A stretch of DNA of 64,000 nt from JBFMFH01 sp964481395 (GCA_964481395.1 CAYZYG010000010.1:7356-71355), one strand, 5' to 3'; shown: positions 40,666 to 49,960, counted from the stretch's first letter. Made by a program: numbers and translations. Notes: generated by a model from the letters alone, not told the origin.

Positions 40666-40767
40666 GCGGGCGGGGCGGCCGCGCTTTACCGCCTCGCCGC
40701 GCTCGGCCCGCCTTCGCCCTGCCGGGCGGGCGTTACAAGCGAACGCGCCCGGCCATTCTCGGGCACG

Positions 40768-40796
40768 GCCCGGCCGGCTCGCCGAGCCGGCCGGGC
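40768..40796. terminator. Terminator-like hairpin after the S9 peptidase gene
   Basis: GCCCGGCCGGCTC, loop GCC, GAGCCGGCCGGGC: a perfect 13-bp stem with a 3-nt loop. No T-tract follows. Confidence 0.55.
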
Positions 40797-40945
40797 ACCA
40801 GACCCGTGAGCATCAGATGTCCGGCTACCCCGGCCGCAGGGCGCGGCGCACCTGGCCTGCGGTATGATGCTGCGTCAGTCGCCCCCAGGCGCTGCCGCGC
40901 GGTCTGTGGCAGCCAAGCCCCCCCTGGTCCCCGTGGGCGGAAGCC

Positions 40946-42955
40946 ATGCATTCCACATCGGCGTCAGCGAGATCCGCGTTCATTCCTGCGGTGACCCTGC
41001 TGCTGGCCGTGTCCGTGTTCGCCTGGCCTATGGGCGCACGTGCGGCCAATGCCCAGTCGGCGCCGCCGGCCGTCGAGAACGCCGACTGCCTGGCCTGTCA
41101 CGGCGATCCGGCGTTCGAGACCACGGGTCCGGACGGGCAGCCGCGTTCCCTCCATGTCGGCGAAGAGCAGTTCACGGCGTCGATTCACGGCCGCAACCGG
41201 TGCACGAGTTGTCACATCGACATCGTGGAGATTCCCCATCCCGACGGCTTCCATCCGAAGCCCGTCTCGTGCGCCCAGTGCCACCGCGTGGAAACGGGCA
41301 TCTACCTCGTCAGCGACCACGGGCTGGCGGTACACGCGGGTGTCGCGGAGGCGGCCTCCTGCAAGGATTGCCACGGCGCCACACACTCGCTGCTCGACTC
41401 GCGAGATCCCGCGTCCCCGGTGCACCGGACGAACATCACGAAGACCTGCGCCAGGTGCCACGCAAACACCGAGGAGATGCGCAAGTTCCATCTGCGCCAG
41501 GACAATCCGGTCGGCACCTACGAGCACAGCGTCCACGGGGTCGCGCTGCTCGAGAAGAACGCCCTGAACGCCGCGGTGTGCACCGACTGCCACGGTTCGC
41601 ACGATCTGCACAAGTCGACGAATACGACATCGAAGCTCTACTGGCAGAACGTGCCGCAGACCTGCGGCCGCTGCCATGAAAACGTCGAGCGGACCTACAT
41701 CCACAGCGTGCATGGAAAGGCTCTCTCGGAGGGCGTGCGGGACACGCCTGTGTGCACCGACTGCCACGGCGAACACGGCATCATGGCGGTCGCGTCGCCC
41801 GAATCACGGGTCTCGTTCGCCAACGTGCCTGAAACCTGCGCCCAATGCCACGCCGCCCGTCGAATCGTCACACAGTATCAATTGCCTCCGGACGTGATGA
41901 GCACGTACGTCCAGAGCTTCCACGGGCTCGCACTGAAGGGCGGCAACGCCACGGTGGCCAATTGTGCCTCGTGCCACGGCGTACACGACATCCTGCCGTC
42001 GAGCGACCCGATGTCGTCGGTGAACCCGAAGGACCTGCCGCAGACGTGCGGGCGGTGCCACCCCGGCATCGGCACCCGTCTGGCCGCGGACTTCTTCAAG
42101 ATCCATGCGCCACCTGGTCGGCACGAGGAGAAGCCCTGGATCGTCAACACGGTCACCCTGATCTACATCGTCGTGATCGTCCTGACCATCGGCGGCATGG
42201 CCATGTTCGTCGCACTCGACTACGGCCGGAAGGCACGGGATCACGTCCGCGCGGTCGAGGCCTGCCCGACGGCCGAGGAACGCCTGACGCCGTCGATGGT
42301 CCGGCAGCACCTGGTGCTCACCGTCCTCTTCGTCGCGCTGGTGTACACCGGTTTCGTGCACCGGTTCCCTGACGCGTTCTTCAGCTGGCCGTTCAAGGTG
42401 ATTCCCGACGGCAACGTCATGCGCGGGGCCCTGCACCGTATCTTCGGCTGGGCGTTCGTGGTCTTCTTTACCGTCCATCTCTGGGGGCTCGTGGGCACGG
42501 CGCGGGGACGGGCGCACGCGCGCGCGCTATGGATGCGCTGGCAGGACGTGAAGGACACGCTCGCCCAACTCCGCTACAACCTCGGGTTGAAGACGGCCAC
42601 GCCGCCGCCGCACCGGCGCTGGAACTATGCCGAGAAAGCCGAGTACTGGGCGCTCGTCTGGGGTTCGGTGGTCATGGTCATCACCGGCATCGCTTTGGTC
42701 TTCACCGAGGCCATGCTGCGACTCTGGCCGAAGGTATGGCACGACCTGGCGCAGGTAATCCACTTCTACGAGGCCGTGCTGGCGACGCTGGCCATCCTGG
42801 TCTGGCACGCGTACTGGGTGATCTTCGATCCGAAGGAGTACCCGATGAACCCGGCCTGGCTCATCGGGACGCGAATGCCGCACGCGGCTCACTCGCCGGA
42901 GACGTCTGATCCGCCGGACGCGACCGAACGGCCGGCGGTCGGTACGGACCGGTGA
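40946..42955 (+). CDS. Eleven-haem cytochrome c fused to b-type cytochrome membrane domain
   Basis: A 669-residue fusion. Signal peptide ~1-34; eleven CxxCH haem-binding motifs (CLACH, CTSCH, CAQCH, CKDCH, CARCH, CTDCH, CGRCH, CTDCH, CAQCH, CASCH, CGRCH) between about residues 48 and 375; then about four membrane helices (~400-620) with His residues (TGFVHRF, HRIFGWAFVVFFTVHLWG, VIHFYEAVL, LVWHAYW) fitting a bis-haem b561-like domain. It would carry electrons between the quinone pool and periplasmic haems. The catalytic or terminal partner is unknown. TATGAT at 40863 is a possible -10. A short hairpin (42977-42991) follows the stop. Confidence 0.88.
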   Translation: MHSTSASARSAFIPAVTLLLAVSVFAWPMGARAANAQSAPPAVENADCLACHGDPAFETTGPDGQPRSLHVGEEQFTASIHGRNRCTSCHIDIVEIPHPDGFHPKPVSCAQCHRVETGIYLVSDHGLAVHAGVAEAASCKDCHGATHSLLDSRDPASPVHRTNITKTCARCHANTEEMRKFHLRQDNPVGTYEHSVHGVALLEKNALNAAVCTDCHGSHDLHKSTNTTSKLYWQNVPQTCGRCHENVERTYIHSVHGKALSEGVRDTPVCTDCHGEHGIMAVASPESRVSFANVPETCAQCHAARRIVTQYQLPPDVMSTYVQSFHGLALKGGNATVANCASCHGVHDILPSSDPMSSVNPKDLPQTCGRCHPGIGTRLAADFFKIHAPPGRHEEKPWIVNTVTLIYIVVIVLTIGGMAMFVALDYGRKARDHVRAVEACPTAEERLTPSMVRQHLVLTVLFVALVYTGFVHRFPDAFFSWPFKVIPDGNVMRGALHRIFGWAFVVFFTVHLWGLVGTARGRAHARALWMRWQDVKDTLAQLRYNLGLKTATPPPHRRWNYAEKAEYWALVWGSVVMVITGIALVFTEAMLRLWPKVWHDLAQVIHFYEAVLATLAILVWHAYWVIFDPKEYPMNPAWLIGTRMPHAAHSPETSDPPDATERPAVGTDR

Positions 42956-42976
42956 CGCGGGAACCTCGCCGCTCCT

Positions 42977-42991
42977 GCACGGATCCCGTGC
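42977..42991. terminator. Short hairpin between convergent genes
   Basis: GCACGG (42977-42982), ATC, CCGTGC (42986-42991). It lies 2 bp before the DoxX gene's stop on the other strand. Weak but well placed. Confidence 0.4.
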
Positions 42992-42992
42992 C

Positions 42993-43490
42993 TCAGGCCG
43001 GCTGCCGTCCCTGACCGATCAGCAGGTGCACGAACCGGTCGAGCCCGGCGAAGCGGCCGCTGCCCGTCGTCAGGACGACGAGGAGCCCGCCGAGCTCCAC
43101 GAGGTTCTTGTTCACGATCAGGTAGCTGCCCTCGGTGGGAATCGAATAGAAGTACCCGATGAAGGGCGGGTTGCACAGGTAGAAGAGGAGGATGAACGCG
43201 ATCCCGCCCAGACTGGCCAGGCGCGTGAACAGGCCCATGATCAGGAGAAGCCCCACCGCCGTGAGCCCCCACATGGTGAGGAGGTCGGCGTTGGCGAGCA
43301 GATTGGGATCGGCGGCCAGCCCCTTGAACAGATCGGCGAAGGGCCCGCGTGCCTGTTTGAGATAGCCTGCGGCCGACCACGATGGAGCGGTGAGCTTCGC
43401 CACGCCCTCGTAGAGGAAGTGCCAACCGATCGCGACCCTCATGACGGTCAACGCGACCATCGCCCCGCGCGAGAGCCTGCCCTCGTCCAT
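42993..43490 (-). CDS. DoxX-family membrane protein
   Basis: A 165-residue protein with four membrane helices. DoxX/DoxD signatures are LTVMRVAIGWHFLYEGVAKL at the N-terminus, the later GLTAVGLLLIMGLFTRLASLGG and a central FILLFYLCNPPF. Family members are linked to thiosulfate:quinone oxidation or redox stress, often without defined activity. It begins 11 bp after the Gfo/Idh gene and probably forms an operon with it. The ATG at 43490 is chosen because the longer in-frame version would run through the upstream gene. Confidence 0.82.
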   Translation of the reverse strand: MDEGRLSRGAMVALTVMRVAIGWHFLYEGVAKLTAPSWSAAGYLKQARGPFADLFKGLAADPNLLANADLLTMWGLTAVGLLLIMGLFTRLASLGGIAFILLFYLCNPPFIGYFYSIPTEGSYLIVNKNLVELGGLLVVLTTGSGRFAGLDRFVHLLIGQGRQPA

Positions 43491-43501
43491 GTCGATGCCC
43501 C

Positions 43502-44929
43502 CTACGCTCGAAAATCCTCTGGCGTGAACGCCAACGGGGACTTGGCCTCGATCGCCTCGTTGACCTTGAGCACGCTGACGGCGCTCTCGTAGCCGATTTC
43601 CGCCGGGCAGTTGAGCGTCGCCTTGCCGCGGACGGCGTCGAAGAAGTTCTGCAGGTGCGGCTGGTGGTACGGATCGCTCAGGACCACCGGCACCCGGTGC
43701 TCGTCCGGGGATACCGACTCCCGCACGTCCAGGATGGCGCCCCCCGACGGGGCCGTGTCCTGGATCTTCGGCGCGCTCAGATAGCCCTTCTGCACCCACT
43801 CGTCCCAGGCAGGCGCGTTCGGGTCTCGGTAGACCTTCGCGGCGTGGACTTCCGACTCCGAGATGAGCAGCGTCCCCTGGTCGCCCATGAAGTTCTCGAA
43901 GTAGCCCAGGCTGCCGTTGGTCGTCTGGGTCTGGTAGTAGGCCTTCACCGGGCCGGCCGGCGTGTCGTAGTCGTAGATCACCATCACCGTGTCGTACCAC
44001 TCGTGCGTCGCCGGGTCGTGGTAGAGCAGGCCGCCGCTCGCCATGACCGACGACGGGTTGGCGCCGAGGAACCAGGCGTAGATGTCGATCTGGTGCGACC
44101 CGAGATCGACGATGGGCCCGCCGCCCAGTCCCTTGTACCAGCGCCAGTTCCTGAACTGGTGCATGTCCTTGAACCCGTACTGCTTCAGCCGGGCATCCGG
44201 AATCCGGTACCGCTCGGGAGCGCCGAGGTCCGGCGCGACCGCGCGGTTCCACTGTCCGTTGATGGTCACCACCCGACCCAGCAGTTTCGCTTCACCGAGC
44301 AGTTTCTGGTAGCAGTGCAGGTACCGCGGATTCGAGCGGCGCTGGTGACCTATCTGCAGGAGCTTGCCGGTGTCGCGCGCCGCCGCAACCATCGCCTGCG
44401 CGCCCTCGAGCGTGTTCGACATCTCCTTCTCGCAGTACACGTGTTTGCCGGCCTTGAGGCAGTCCACCGTGTGCTGCTCGTGCCAGAAGTCAGGCGTGGC
44501 GATGACGACCGCATCCAGCTCGCTCTCCTTGTCGAGCATCTCGCGGTAGTCTTCGTAGGCGTTGGCGTCCTGATTGAACCGCTTCAGCTGGTTGACGACG
44601 CGGCGCTGGTTGTATTCGGTCCAGATGTCACAGACGGCCCGGATGCGCAGGCCGGGGATGCGGAGCATCGAATCCGTCAGCACCTGACCCTGGGCGCCCG
44701 CACCGAGGAGGCCGACGTTGATCTCCTGCACGTCGCCCTGAGCTGCCGCAGCCACCACCGTCTGGCTCTGCGCCGCCCGTTCGTACTGACGCTGTTTCTG
44801 CCAGGCGTAACCGAAGAGACCGAGCGCCGGCACCGTCGACAGCCCCATCAGGACGTCGCGCCGGCCGATCTTCCCCCGCCCCTTGCTCCCGGGCTGCAGC
44901 GGCTTGCCGCGTTCTCCGTCACCCGCCAT
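43502..44929 (-). CDS. Tat-exported Gfo/Idh/MocA-family oxidoreductase
   Basis: A 475-residue protein with a Tat-type leader (GRRDVLMGLSTVPALGLFGY, residues ~27-46). The Rossmann domain follows (INVGLLGAGAQGQ near 75), with AVVIATPDFWH and the family EK motif HVYCEKEMS; the C-terminal Gfo/Idh beta-sheet domain spans ~220-440. These enzymes oxidise or reduce sugars or glycosides with NAD(P); an exported copy must carry its cofactor folded, as in glucose-fructose oxidoreductase. ATG 44929 has GGAGACGAGCG upstream. It is co-oriented with DoxX, 11 bp downstream. Confidence 0.85.
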   Translation of the reverse strand: MAGDGERGKPLQPGSKGRGKIGRRDVLMGLSTVPALGLFGYAWQKQRQYERAAQSQTVVAAAAQGDVQEINVGLLGAGAQGQVLTDSMLRIPGLRIRAVCDIWTEYNQRRVVNQLKRFNQDANAYEDYREMLDKESELDAVVIATPDFWHEQHTVDCLKAGKHVYCEKEMSNTLEGAQAMVAAARDTGKLLQIGHQRRSNPRYLHCYQKLLGEAKLLGRVVTINGQWNRAVAPDLGAPERYRIPDARLKQYGFKDMHQFRNWRWYKGLGGGPIVDLGSHQIDIYAWFLGANPSSVMASGGLLYHDPATHEWYDTVMVIYDYDTPAGPVKAYYQTQTTNGSLGYFENFMGDQGTLLISESEVHAAKVYRDPNAPAWDEWVQKGYLSAPKIQDTAPSGGAILDVRESVSPDEHRVPVVLSDPYHQPHLQNFFDAVRGKATLNCPAEIGYESAVSVLKVNEAIEAKSPLAFTPEDFRA

Positions 44930-44966
44930 CGCTCGTCTCCTCACGCGTCATCGGTGATCCCAGAAT

Positions 44967-45079
44967 CGTCATTCCGGGGCCGCGCCCTTCGGCGCAGCTC
45001 AGGGCTGCCCCGGGCGAAGCCGAGGGGCGTAGCGGAACCCGGAATCCAGCTCTGGATTCCCGCTTCCGCGGGAATGACG
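44967..45079. repeat. REP-like palindrome, expanded copy
   Basis: The ends CGTCATTCCGGGG and CGCGGGAATGACG match the 30151 copy. About 45 extra bases (CCTTCGGCGCAGCTCAGGG and onward) interrupt the left half. Confidence 0.8.
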
Positions 45080-45211
45080 TCACAGGATCACAGCCCTGCC
45101 TGCCCGGCCGCGGGTCGCGGCCCAACGCATCGGTGATGCTCGGGCCGAATGCCCCGTGGCGGGCCCTGCCGCGGCCGCCCCGTGCCCATCTGCCGGGCGG
45201 AACCGAATCCT

Positions 45212-45232
45212 GACTCCCGGGTCCCGGGTCCC
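45212..45232. repeat. Heptamer array, three units
   Basis: GACTCCC, GGGTCCC, GGGTCCC, directly downstream of the apbE stop region; the reverse complement resembles GGGACCC/GGGAGTC. Confidence 0.55.
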
Positions 45233-45244
45233 GACGACGATCGC

Positions 45245-46324
45245 TCACGGCGACGTCGAAGTATATCCCGGCCGGGACCCTCCGAAGTGCTGGAGGCTGG
45301 GCTCCGCCCGCGGGTCGCCGGACGGCTCGACCAGCACCCAGGCCTCCAGCCCGGGGCTGGCTCGGCACAGGGCATCGATGTGGTCCGTTTGCATGATCAT
45401 GAACGCCGTCGCCAAGGCATCGGCCACGGCCGCCGCGCGTGGCTGAAAGACACCAGGACCGCCGGCAGTCGGCTTCTCCGGAATGGGAACCAGGACCCAC
45501 GCGGCACGGCGCATCTCGCTGGGCTTTCCGCTTCGGGGATCCACGATGTGGGCGCCCTTGACCAGGCCCGATGCCCCGAGCGCGCACTGCCGCGACGTCA
45601 CACGGCTCAGCACCCGTGAGGGCGTCGCGGGATCGCTCAGCGTGAGCGGCCAGCCGTCCGACGGCACGAACGGCTCGAGGGTCAGGACGGAGCTGAAGCC
45701 GCCGTGAACGAGGGCACGGACGAGCCCCCACTCCTCGAGCACATCTGCCATCAGGTCGATGGCGTAACCTTTGCCGATGCCACCGAGGTCGATCCGCACG
45801 CCGTCGGCCTGGGCTCGCACGACGGGGCGATCGGGATCGAGTTCGAGCGACAGCAGGCCCGTCCCGAGTGATACGTCGAACGCGCCGGCCGTGAGGTCGT
45901 AGGCGTGGCGCGCGATCGTGAGGCACTCGAACGTCGGTGCGCTCAGGACCATCTCGTGGCCCGCTGTCAGGCCGTTGATTCTCGAGACGTCGCTGTTGGG
46001 CAGGAACCGGCTGAGATCCTGTTCGAGCCGGTCGATCACGTCGAACGCCGCGTGCGCGGCCTGGGACGCGTAGCGCTGGTCGGGATGATCGGCGTACACC
46101 TCGAACACGGTGGCCATGGCCTCGTGCGAGAAGCGTCGAAGCCCGGGATGAGCCGCCGTGTCCTCGAAGCCCGGCCGGAAGGACGCGTCACCCCCGTCGC
46201 TTCGATCCGACCCGGACACGGCTCCGCGTTCTTCGTTGCCCATCACCGGCGCGCGCTCCCTCGTCTGCCCGGCACCGCGTGTGGCCAGTCCGGCGCCGTC
46301 CAGCTTCATGGTACACGCGGGCAC
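45245..46324 (-). CDS. apbE: FAD:protein FMN transferase (ApbE family)
   Basis: About 355 residues. ApbE motifs are present: MATVFEVYADH, the LSRFLPNSDVSRIN region, FDVSLGTG, VRIDLGGIGKGYAIDLM, HGGFSSVL and the catalytic HIVDPRSGKPS. ApbE links FMN covalently to Thr in flavoproteins of the NqrC/RnfG or related extracytoplasmic type. No such target is encoded in the window. The start is uncertain: GTG 46324, ATG 46309 or ATG 46243 are all possible, and no clear signal peptide was seen. It follows the minor pilin genes in the same direction. Confidence 0.88.
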   Translation of the reverse strand: MPACTMKLDGAGLATRGAGQTRERAPVMGNEERGAVSGSDRSDGGDASFRPGFEDTAAHPGLRRFSHEAMATVFEVYADHPDQRYASQAAHAAFDVIDRLEQDLSRFLPNSDVSRINGLTAGHEMVLSAPTFECLTIARHAYDLTAGAFDVSLGTGLLSLELDPDRPVVRAQADGVRIDLGGIGKGYAIDLMADVLEEWGLVRALVHGGFSSVLTLEPFVPSDGWPLTLSDPATPSRVLSRVTSRQCALGASGLVKGAHIVDPRSGKPSEMRRAAWVLVPIPEKPTAGGPGVFQPRAAAVADALATAFMIMQTDHIDALCRASPGLEAWVLVEPSGDPRAEPSLQHFGGSRPGYTSTSP

Positions 46325-46431
46325 GCGAGGGCGCGTGCAGAGCCTTCACGAGGCTGGATTCTGGAACAACGGGAGTTCGCTGGGCCGGACCTGTCGGGGA
46401 GCCGGCGCCAACGGTACGGCACGGACCGCCG

Positions 46432-48141
46432 TCAGCGCGTGAACTCCTCCATCCGGACGATCGACAGCTGCACGCGACCGGCCACTCGCCCCGAGAGTCC
46501 CAGCGTGGACAGCGCCCGGGGGTCGTAGGCGAACGAGAACCACTGGCAGTTGTGGACGACGTCCGCGATCTCGCTCCCGACGGCGTAGGCGGCCTCACGG
46601 GCGTCGGACTTGTGCAGGTGGCTCTCGGCGACCGAGTACACCACGCCCTCGATGTGCACCGGGCCGCCCTTGTTCGTGGCGGACGAGTCGATCTTGATCC
46701 GGCCGTTGGCGGCCAGCGCGGGCCAGTTCGAGTACACGACGTCGTACGGCTGACCGGCTTCGGCCTGCTGCAGCGTCGTCGCGACGGTGGAAGTGCCGGC
46801 GGCATCCGTGTAGAGGCTCTCACCCAGCGGAACGAATTTCGGTCCTACGCGGTTGTGCCAGGCGAGAATCTCGACCGGCGCGTTGATGCTCACGAGGCCG
46901 TTGACGACGAGCGAGCCCTGGAACTGGAGGAGGGTCGTCGACGGGCCCATCAGGTTCAGGCTGCTCGGAACGTAGAGGAGGGTGTCGGCAAGCGGATTGC
47001 CGACGAACCGGATCTCGTAGAGATGGGTGCCGGCCGGCGGGCCGTTCGTGCCGTCGGCAGACCCGAGCGGGACCGCCGCGTCGGGGTTCGCCGCGTTCGG
47101 CACCGTAATCACCCGGGGCTTCGGATTGGCCGCACTGGTCCGGTAATGAACGACTTCGATGGGGATGGTCGCCGCCGAGACACCCGAGGGATACGCCGCC
47201 TGCGGCATGTCGTAGGCGACGCCGTCCGACGGTCGTGCCTGCGCGTAGGCTTGGGCGGCGCTGATCAGCGAACTGAGCGTCCCTGACGTCACGGACCGTC
47301 CGGCAGTCGCTGCGGCGACCTGCGCCGCGTAGAAGTCGAACGAAGGGAACGGTATGACCTCGGGCGGCGGCACCACCTGCACCACCGGCGCCGTGGGGAC
47401 GGAAGTCATGGGGTCGGGATCACCCTGCTCCGCGGCCGGCGCGAGGATCGTCGCCGGCACGGACCCGGCATTCGACGCTGGCCCTGTGTTCGGCTCGACC
47501 GTCGTCACGCCTCGGACCGGTCCGTTGATGCTCACGCCCCGGTCGACCAGCACGCTGCTGTTCGAGTGAATGGATGTATTCAGGGTGAGGCCGTAGTTGA
47601 CCTTGTTGTGGTTGTCGAAGTGAATGCGATTGCCGAAGAGCGCGTACGACAGCGCCGCGACCGGTTCCTCTCGGACCAGCGCGACAACGGTCCTCGTCAG
47701 CCTGGTCGTCCTGCCTGTGCCGACCGACGTCAGTGTGAACATGCCGTCGCCGGCCACCGGGTCGGTCATGGTGACGGTATACGGGTTATCGACGACTGTG
47801 CCGGTGAACTGGGCCGCTCCCGGCCTTGCGCTGCCGGGCTGGGCCGACCCGAGCGCGGAAGCCAGGTACCCTTCGATGCCGCTGGTGCCGACGCCGGCGG
47901 TCGTCGGCGATTCGATCCGGAAGACGGTGGCGGCCACCCCTCCCTCTGCGGCTGCGCGTGCTTCCTCCGCTCCACGGGATCGGCGCGCTCCGCTCATCCC
48001 GGTGAGCGTGACGCTGGTCAATGCGCCGGTCAGCAGGGCGCCGACGAGGACGAGCAGCAGGGCCCACACGAGAGCCCCGCCGGTTTCCTCGCGCAGGCAG
48101 TGCCGCGAGGTACGGTTCAAGGTCATGTCTTGCCTCTTCAT
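46432..48141 (-). CDS. PilX-like minor pilin-associated protein
   Basis: A 569-residue protein with a short basic leader, then the PilX-type segment EETGGALVWALLLVLVGALLTGALTSVTL (residues ~18-46): a Gly before the hydrophobic helix, as in prepilin-like leaders. A long extracellular part follows with a polar beta-rich body (HFDNHNKVNYGLTLNTSIHSNSSVLVDRG). It sits third in a pilW-pilV-pilX-like minus-strand operon, 26 bp downstream of the pilV-like gene. Probably a minor component or tip protein of type IV pili or a pseudopilus. The large body has no recognised domain. Confidence 0.7.
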   Translation of the reverse strand: MKRQDMTLNRTSRHCLREETGGALVWALLLVLVGALLTGALTSVTLTGMSGARRSRGAEEARAAAEGGVAATVFRIESPTTAGVGTSGIEGYLASALGSAQPGSARPGAAQFTGTVVDNPYTVTMTDPVAGDGMFTLTSVGTGRTTRLTRTVVALVREEPVAALSYALFGNRIHFDNHNKVNYGLTLNTSIHSNSSVLVDRGVSINGPVRGVTTVEPNTGPASNAGSVPATILAPAAEQGDPDPMTSVPTAPVVQVVPPPEVIPFPSFDFYAAQVAAATAGRSVTSGTLSSLISAAQAYAQARPSDGVAYDMPQAAYPSGVSAATIPIEVVHYRTSAANPKPRVITVPNAANPDAAVPLGSADGTNGPPAGTHLYEIRFVGNPLADTLLYVPSSLNLMGPSTTLLQFQGSLVVNGLVSINAPVEILAWHNRVGPKFVPLGESLYTDAAGTSTVATTLQQAEAGQPYDVVYSNWPALAANGRIKIDSSATNKGGPVHIEGVVYSVAESHLHKSDAREAAYAVGSEIADVVHNCQWFSFAYDPRALSTLGLSGRVAGRVQLSIVRMEEFTR

Positions 48142-48167
48142 CAGCGCCTCTTTTCAGTCCAGGCGCG

Positions 48168-48896
48168 CTACTTCTTGGCCTTCTTCACCTTCTTGGCCTT
48201 GACCTCCGTGTCGCCGTCACCGTCGACGTATTCGGTCGGCACGATCGGCTTGGTCTTCTTCACCTTCTTCGTGTTGGTCGGGCTGGATCCGTCCGAGTCC
48301 TCGCCAGTGGACCCGTCCGTCTCCACATCCAGTGTTCCTCTGATGAACGTCGAGAGCGCAAAGGTGAGATCCGTGCGCGCCACCCGCGCGGCGGCCGTCA
48401 CAGTGACACGTTTGTAGTCGAGAATCGTGTCGGTGTTGGGATCGACGGCGCCGTCGGCGTCGCCAGACCCGACTCCGTCGGCAGGGTCGTCGACGGCGGT
48501 AACGGTCACCGTCCGCGTGATCACCGTGCCGTTCCTCAGCGCGACGGTGTCGCTCAGCAGATCGTCGTCCGCCGGGTCGTAGGTCGGCTGCGCGAAGGGA
48601 TCGAAGACGAAGTACCCGGGTCCCGAAGGCGTGCCGCTGGCTCGGATTCCCACCTGCTCGTAGGGAATCGACTGGATCTGCTCCAGCTTCGCCCGCGCCG
48701 CGGACAACAGTTCGACGTTGGTCGAGTTGACGGCGTTGGACCGCAGCGAGACGCCGTACAGAGACGCGAGCCCTCCGCCGACCACCAGAACGATCACCAG
48801 CGCGATCATCGTCTCAACCAGCGTAAACCCCGAACTCGGACACCGACGTCCCGCCAGACTTCCGGTTCTGCTCTCGCGCATTCGCAGCGTCGTCAT
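48168..48896 (-). CDS. PilV-like minor pilin with lysine-rich tail
   Basis: A 242-residue prepilin-like protein. The class III leader ends SSGFTLVETMIALVIVLVVGG (residues ~21-41) with Gly-Phe and Glu at +5 of the mature form, the prepilin peptidase signature. The C-terminus contains DGDGDTE and repeated KKVKK/KAKKVKKAKK clusters, which is unusual for a pilin. GGAGGT four bases before ATG 48896 overlaps the end of the pilW-like gene, giving tight coupling (8-bp gap). It probably initiates or caps type IV pilus assembly together with its neighbours. Confidence 0.8.
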   Translation of the reverse strand: MTTLRMRESRTGSLAGRRCPSSGFTLVETMIALVIVLVVGGGLASLYGVSLRSNAVNSTNVELLSAARAKLEQIQSIPYEQVGIRASGTPSGPGYFVFDPFAQPTYDPADDDLLSDTVALRNGTVITRTVTVTAVDDPADGVGSGDADGAVDPNTDTILDYKRVTVTAAARVARTDLTFALSTFIRGTLDVETDGSTGEDSDGSSPTNTKKVKKTKPIVPTEYVDGDGDTEVKAKKVKKAKK

Positions 48897-48904
48897 CGGA
48901 CCTC

Positions 48905-49960
48905 CTAACGGATGTTCACGGGCAGCGTCGGATCCGGCAGGCCGATCATCCCGTTCCGTTTGATGAGCATCAGCGCGCGCGGCGTGATGCGGTCGCTGTC
49001 GATGGCGCCAACCTCCACGCTGACGCGGCCCTCGCCCTGACGTGCCGCCTGCACGACGGTGAGCGAGACCGAGATCGAATCGACCGACGCCACCTCCACG
49101 GCCGTGTTGATGACGCCGTCGCGGGTCTCCATGTTTCCGATTTCGCGCTCGTCGACCGTGCCGTTGCCGTTGCCGCCCCAGTCGGCCGTGTCGTAGGCCT
49201 GGGCCAGCGGGTTGTGCGCCGTGAACTGGAACGTGCGGATGTTGGGTGCGGTCAGCGGAGCCGTCGGCGTCTCCCGGGGCAATAACACGTTCGTGCACAG
49301 GACCCGGCCGGCCCGCCACAGCTCGGGGCGCGACACGGCGGTCACGTTCTCGAAGTGGACCTGCACGAGACTCCACAGCGGGTCGGCCTGTCCATCACCG
49401 TCCACATCATCGGGCTGCCCATCGTTGTTGACGTCCACGAAGTCCTGGACGCCATCGCCGTTCACGTCCTGTCGGACGAGGCCGAGACCGACGACATCCG
49501 CCTGGCCGTCGGCGTTGTCGTCGTCGAAACCGGCCGTCTGCGGCTGGCCCGGCGTTGCCCCCGCGAATAGCTCGGCGTTGTGGTTGGCGTCCACGTAGAA
49601 AAGGATGCCGTCCCGGACGAGCGGCCCCTGGGCACCGTCCAGATCGAAGTTGACGCCCAGCGGCGTCCCCGGAACCGTGTTGAACTGGACGAAGTCGTTA
49701 CGCAGCAGGAGGACGACGAGGTCCACGGCGCCCCGGCCGCTCGACGTGAGGTACGACTGGGCGGAATCCCGGACGGTGACGCGCGTGAGCGCCCCGAAGG
49801 ACTGCATGCTCAGGGCCATGATGACCGTGAGGACTCCCATCACGATCAGCAGTTCCACGAGCGACAGACCCGTTTCGGACGCACGGACTTGTCGCGGTAC
49901 GCACGAATCCGTGCCGCCGGTTCCCGGCGTGCCCGTCCAGCCGCGTGCAGCCGCGTGCAT
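48905..49960 (-). CDS. PilW-like minor pilin with calcium-loop repeats
   Basis: A 351-residue prepilin-like protein. The leader motif TGLSLVELLIVMGVLTVIMAL begins near residue 30 (Gly, then Glu at +5). Around residues 140-195 lie several Asp-rich loops: DDDNADGQAD, DVNGDGVQDFVDVNNDGQPDDVDGDGQADP (in parts), with DxNxDGxxD spacing like dockerin or thrombospondin type-3 calcium repeats. GGNGNGTVDERE later adds another. It is first of the three pilin genes, with about 400 bp of non-coding DNA upstream. Calcium-dependent folding or adhesion is inferred. Confidence 0.8.
   Translation of the reverse strand: MHAAARGWTGTPGTGGTDSCVPRQVRASETGLSLVELLIVMGVLTVIMALSMQSFGALTRVTVRDSAQSYLTSSGRGAVDLVVLLLRNDFVQFNTVPGTPLGVNFDLDGAQGPLVRDGILFYVDANHNAELFAGATPGQPQTAGFDDDNADGQADVVGLGLVRQDVNGDGVQDFVDVNNDGQPDDVDGDGQADPLWSLVQVHFENVTAVSRPELWRAGRVLCTNVLLPRETPTAPLTAPNIRTFQFTAHNPLAQAYDTADWGGNGNGTVDEREIGNMETRDGVINTAVEVASVDSISVSLTVVQAARQGEGRVSVEVGAIDSDRITPRALMLIKRNGMIGLPDPTLPVNIR

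Larger units (their letters stand above)
44930..45244. other. Repeat-filled intergenic region (315 bp)
   Basis: Holds a REP-like palindrome with internal expansion (44967-45079), a loose hairpin-repeat copy near 45097-45135, and three heptamer units GACTCCC, GGGTCCC, GGGTCCC (45212-45232). No gene is supported. Confidence 0.6.

Noticed and set aside
43655..45136. A 493-codon plus-strand frame opposite the Gfo/Idh gene
   Set aside because: No recognisable domain; the minus-strand gene has an intact Rossmann motif and Tat leader.
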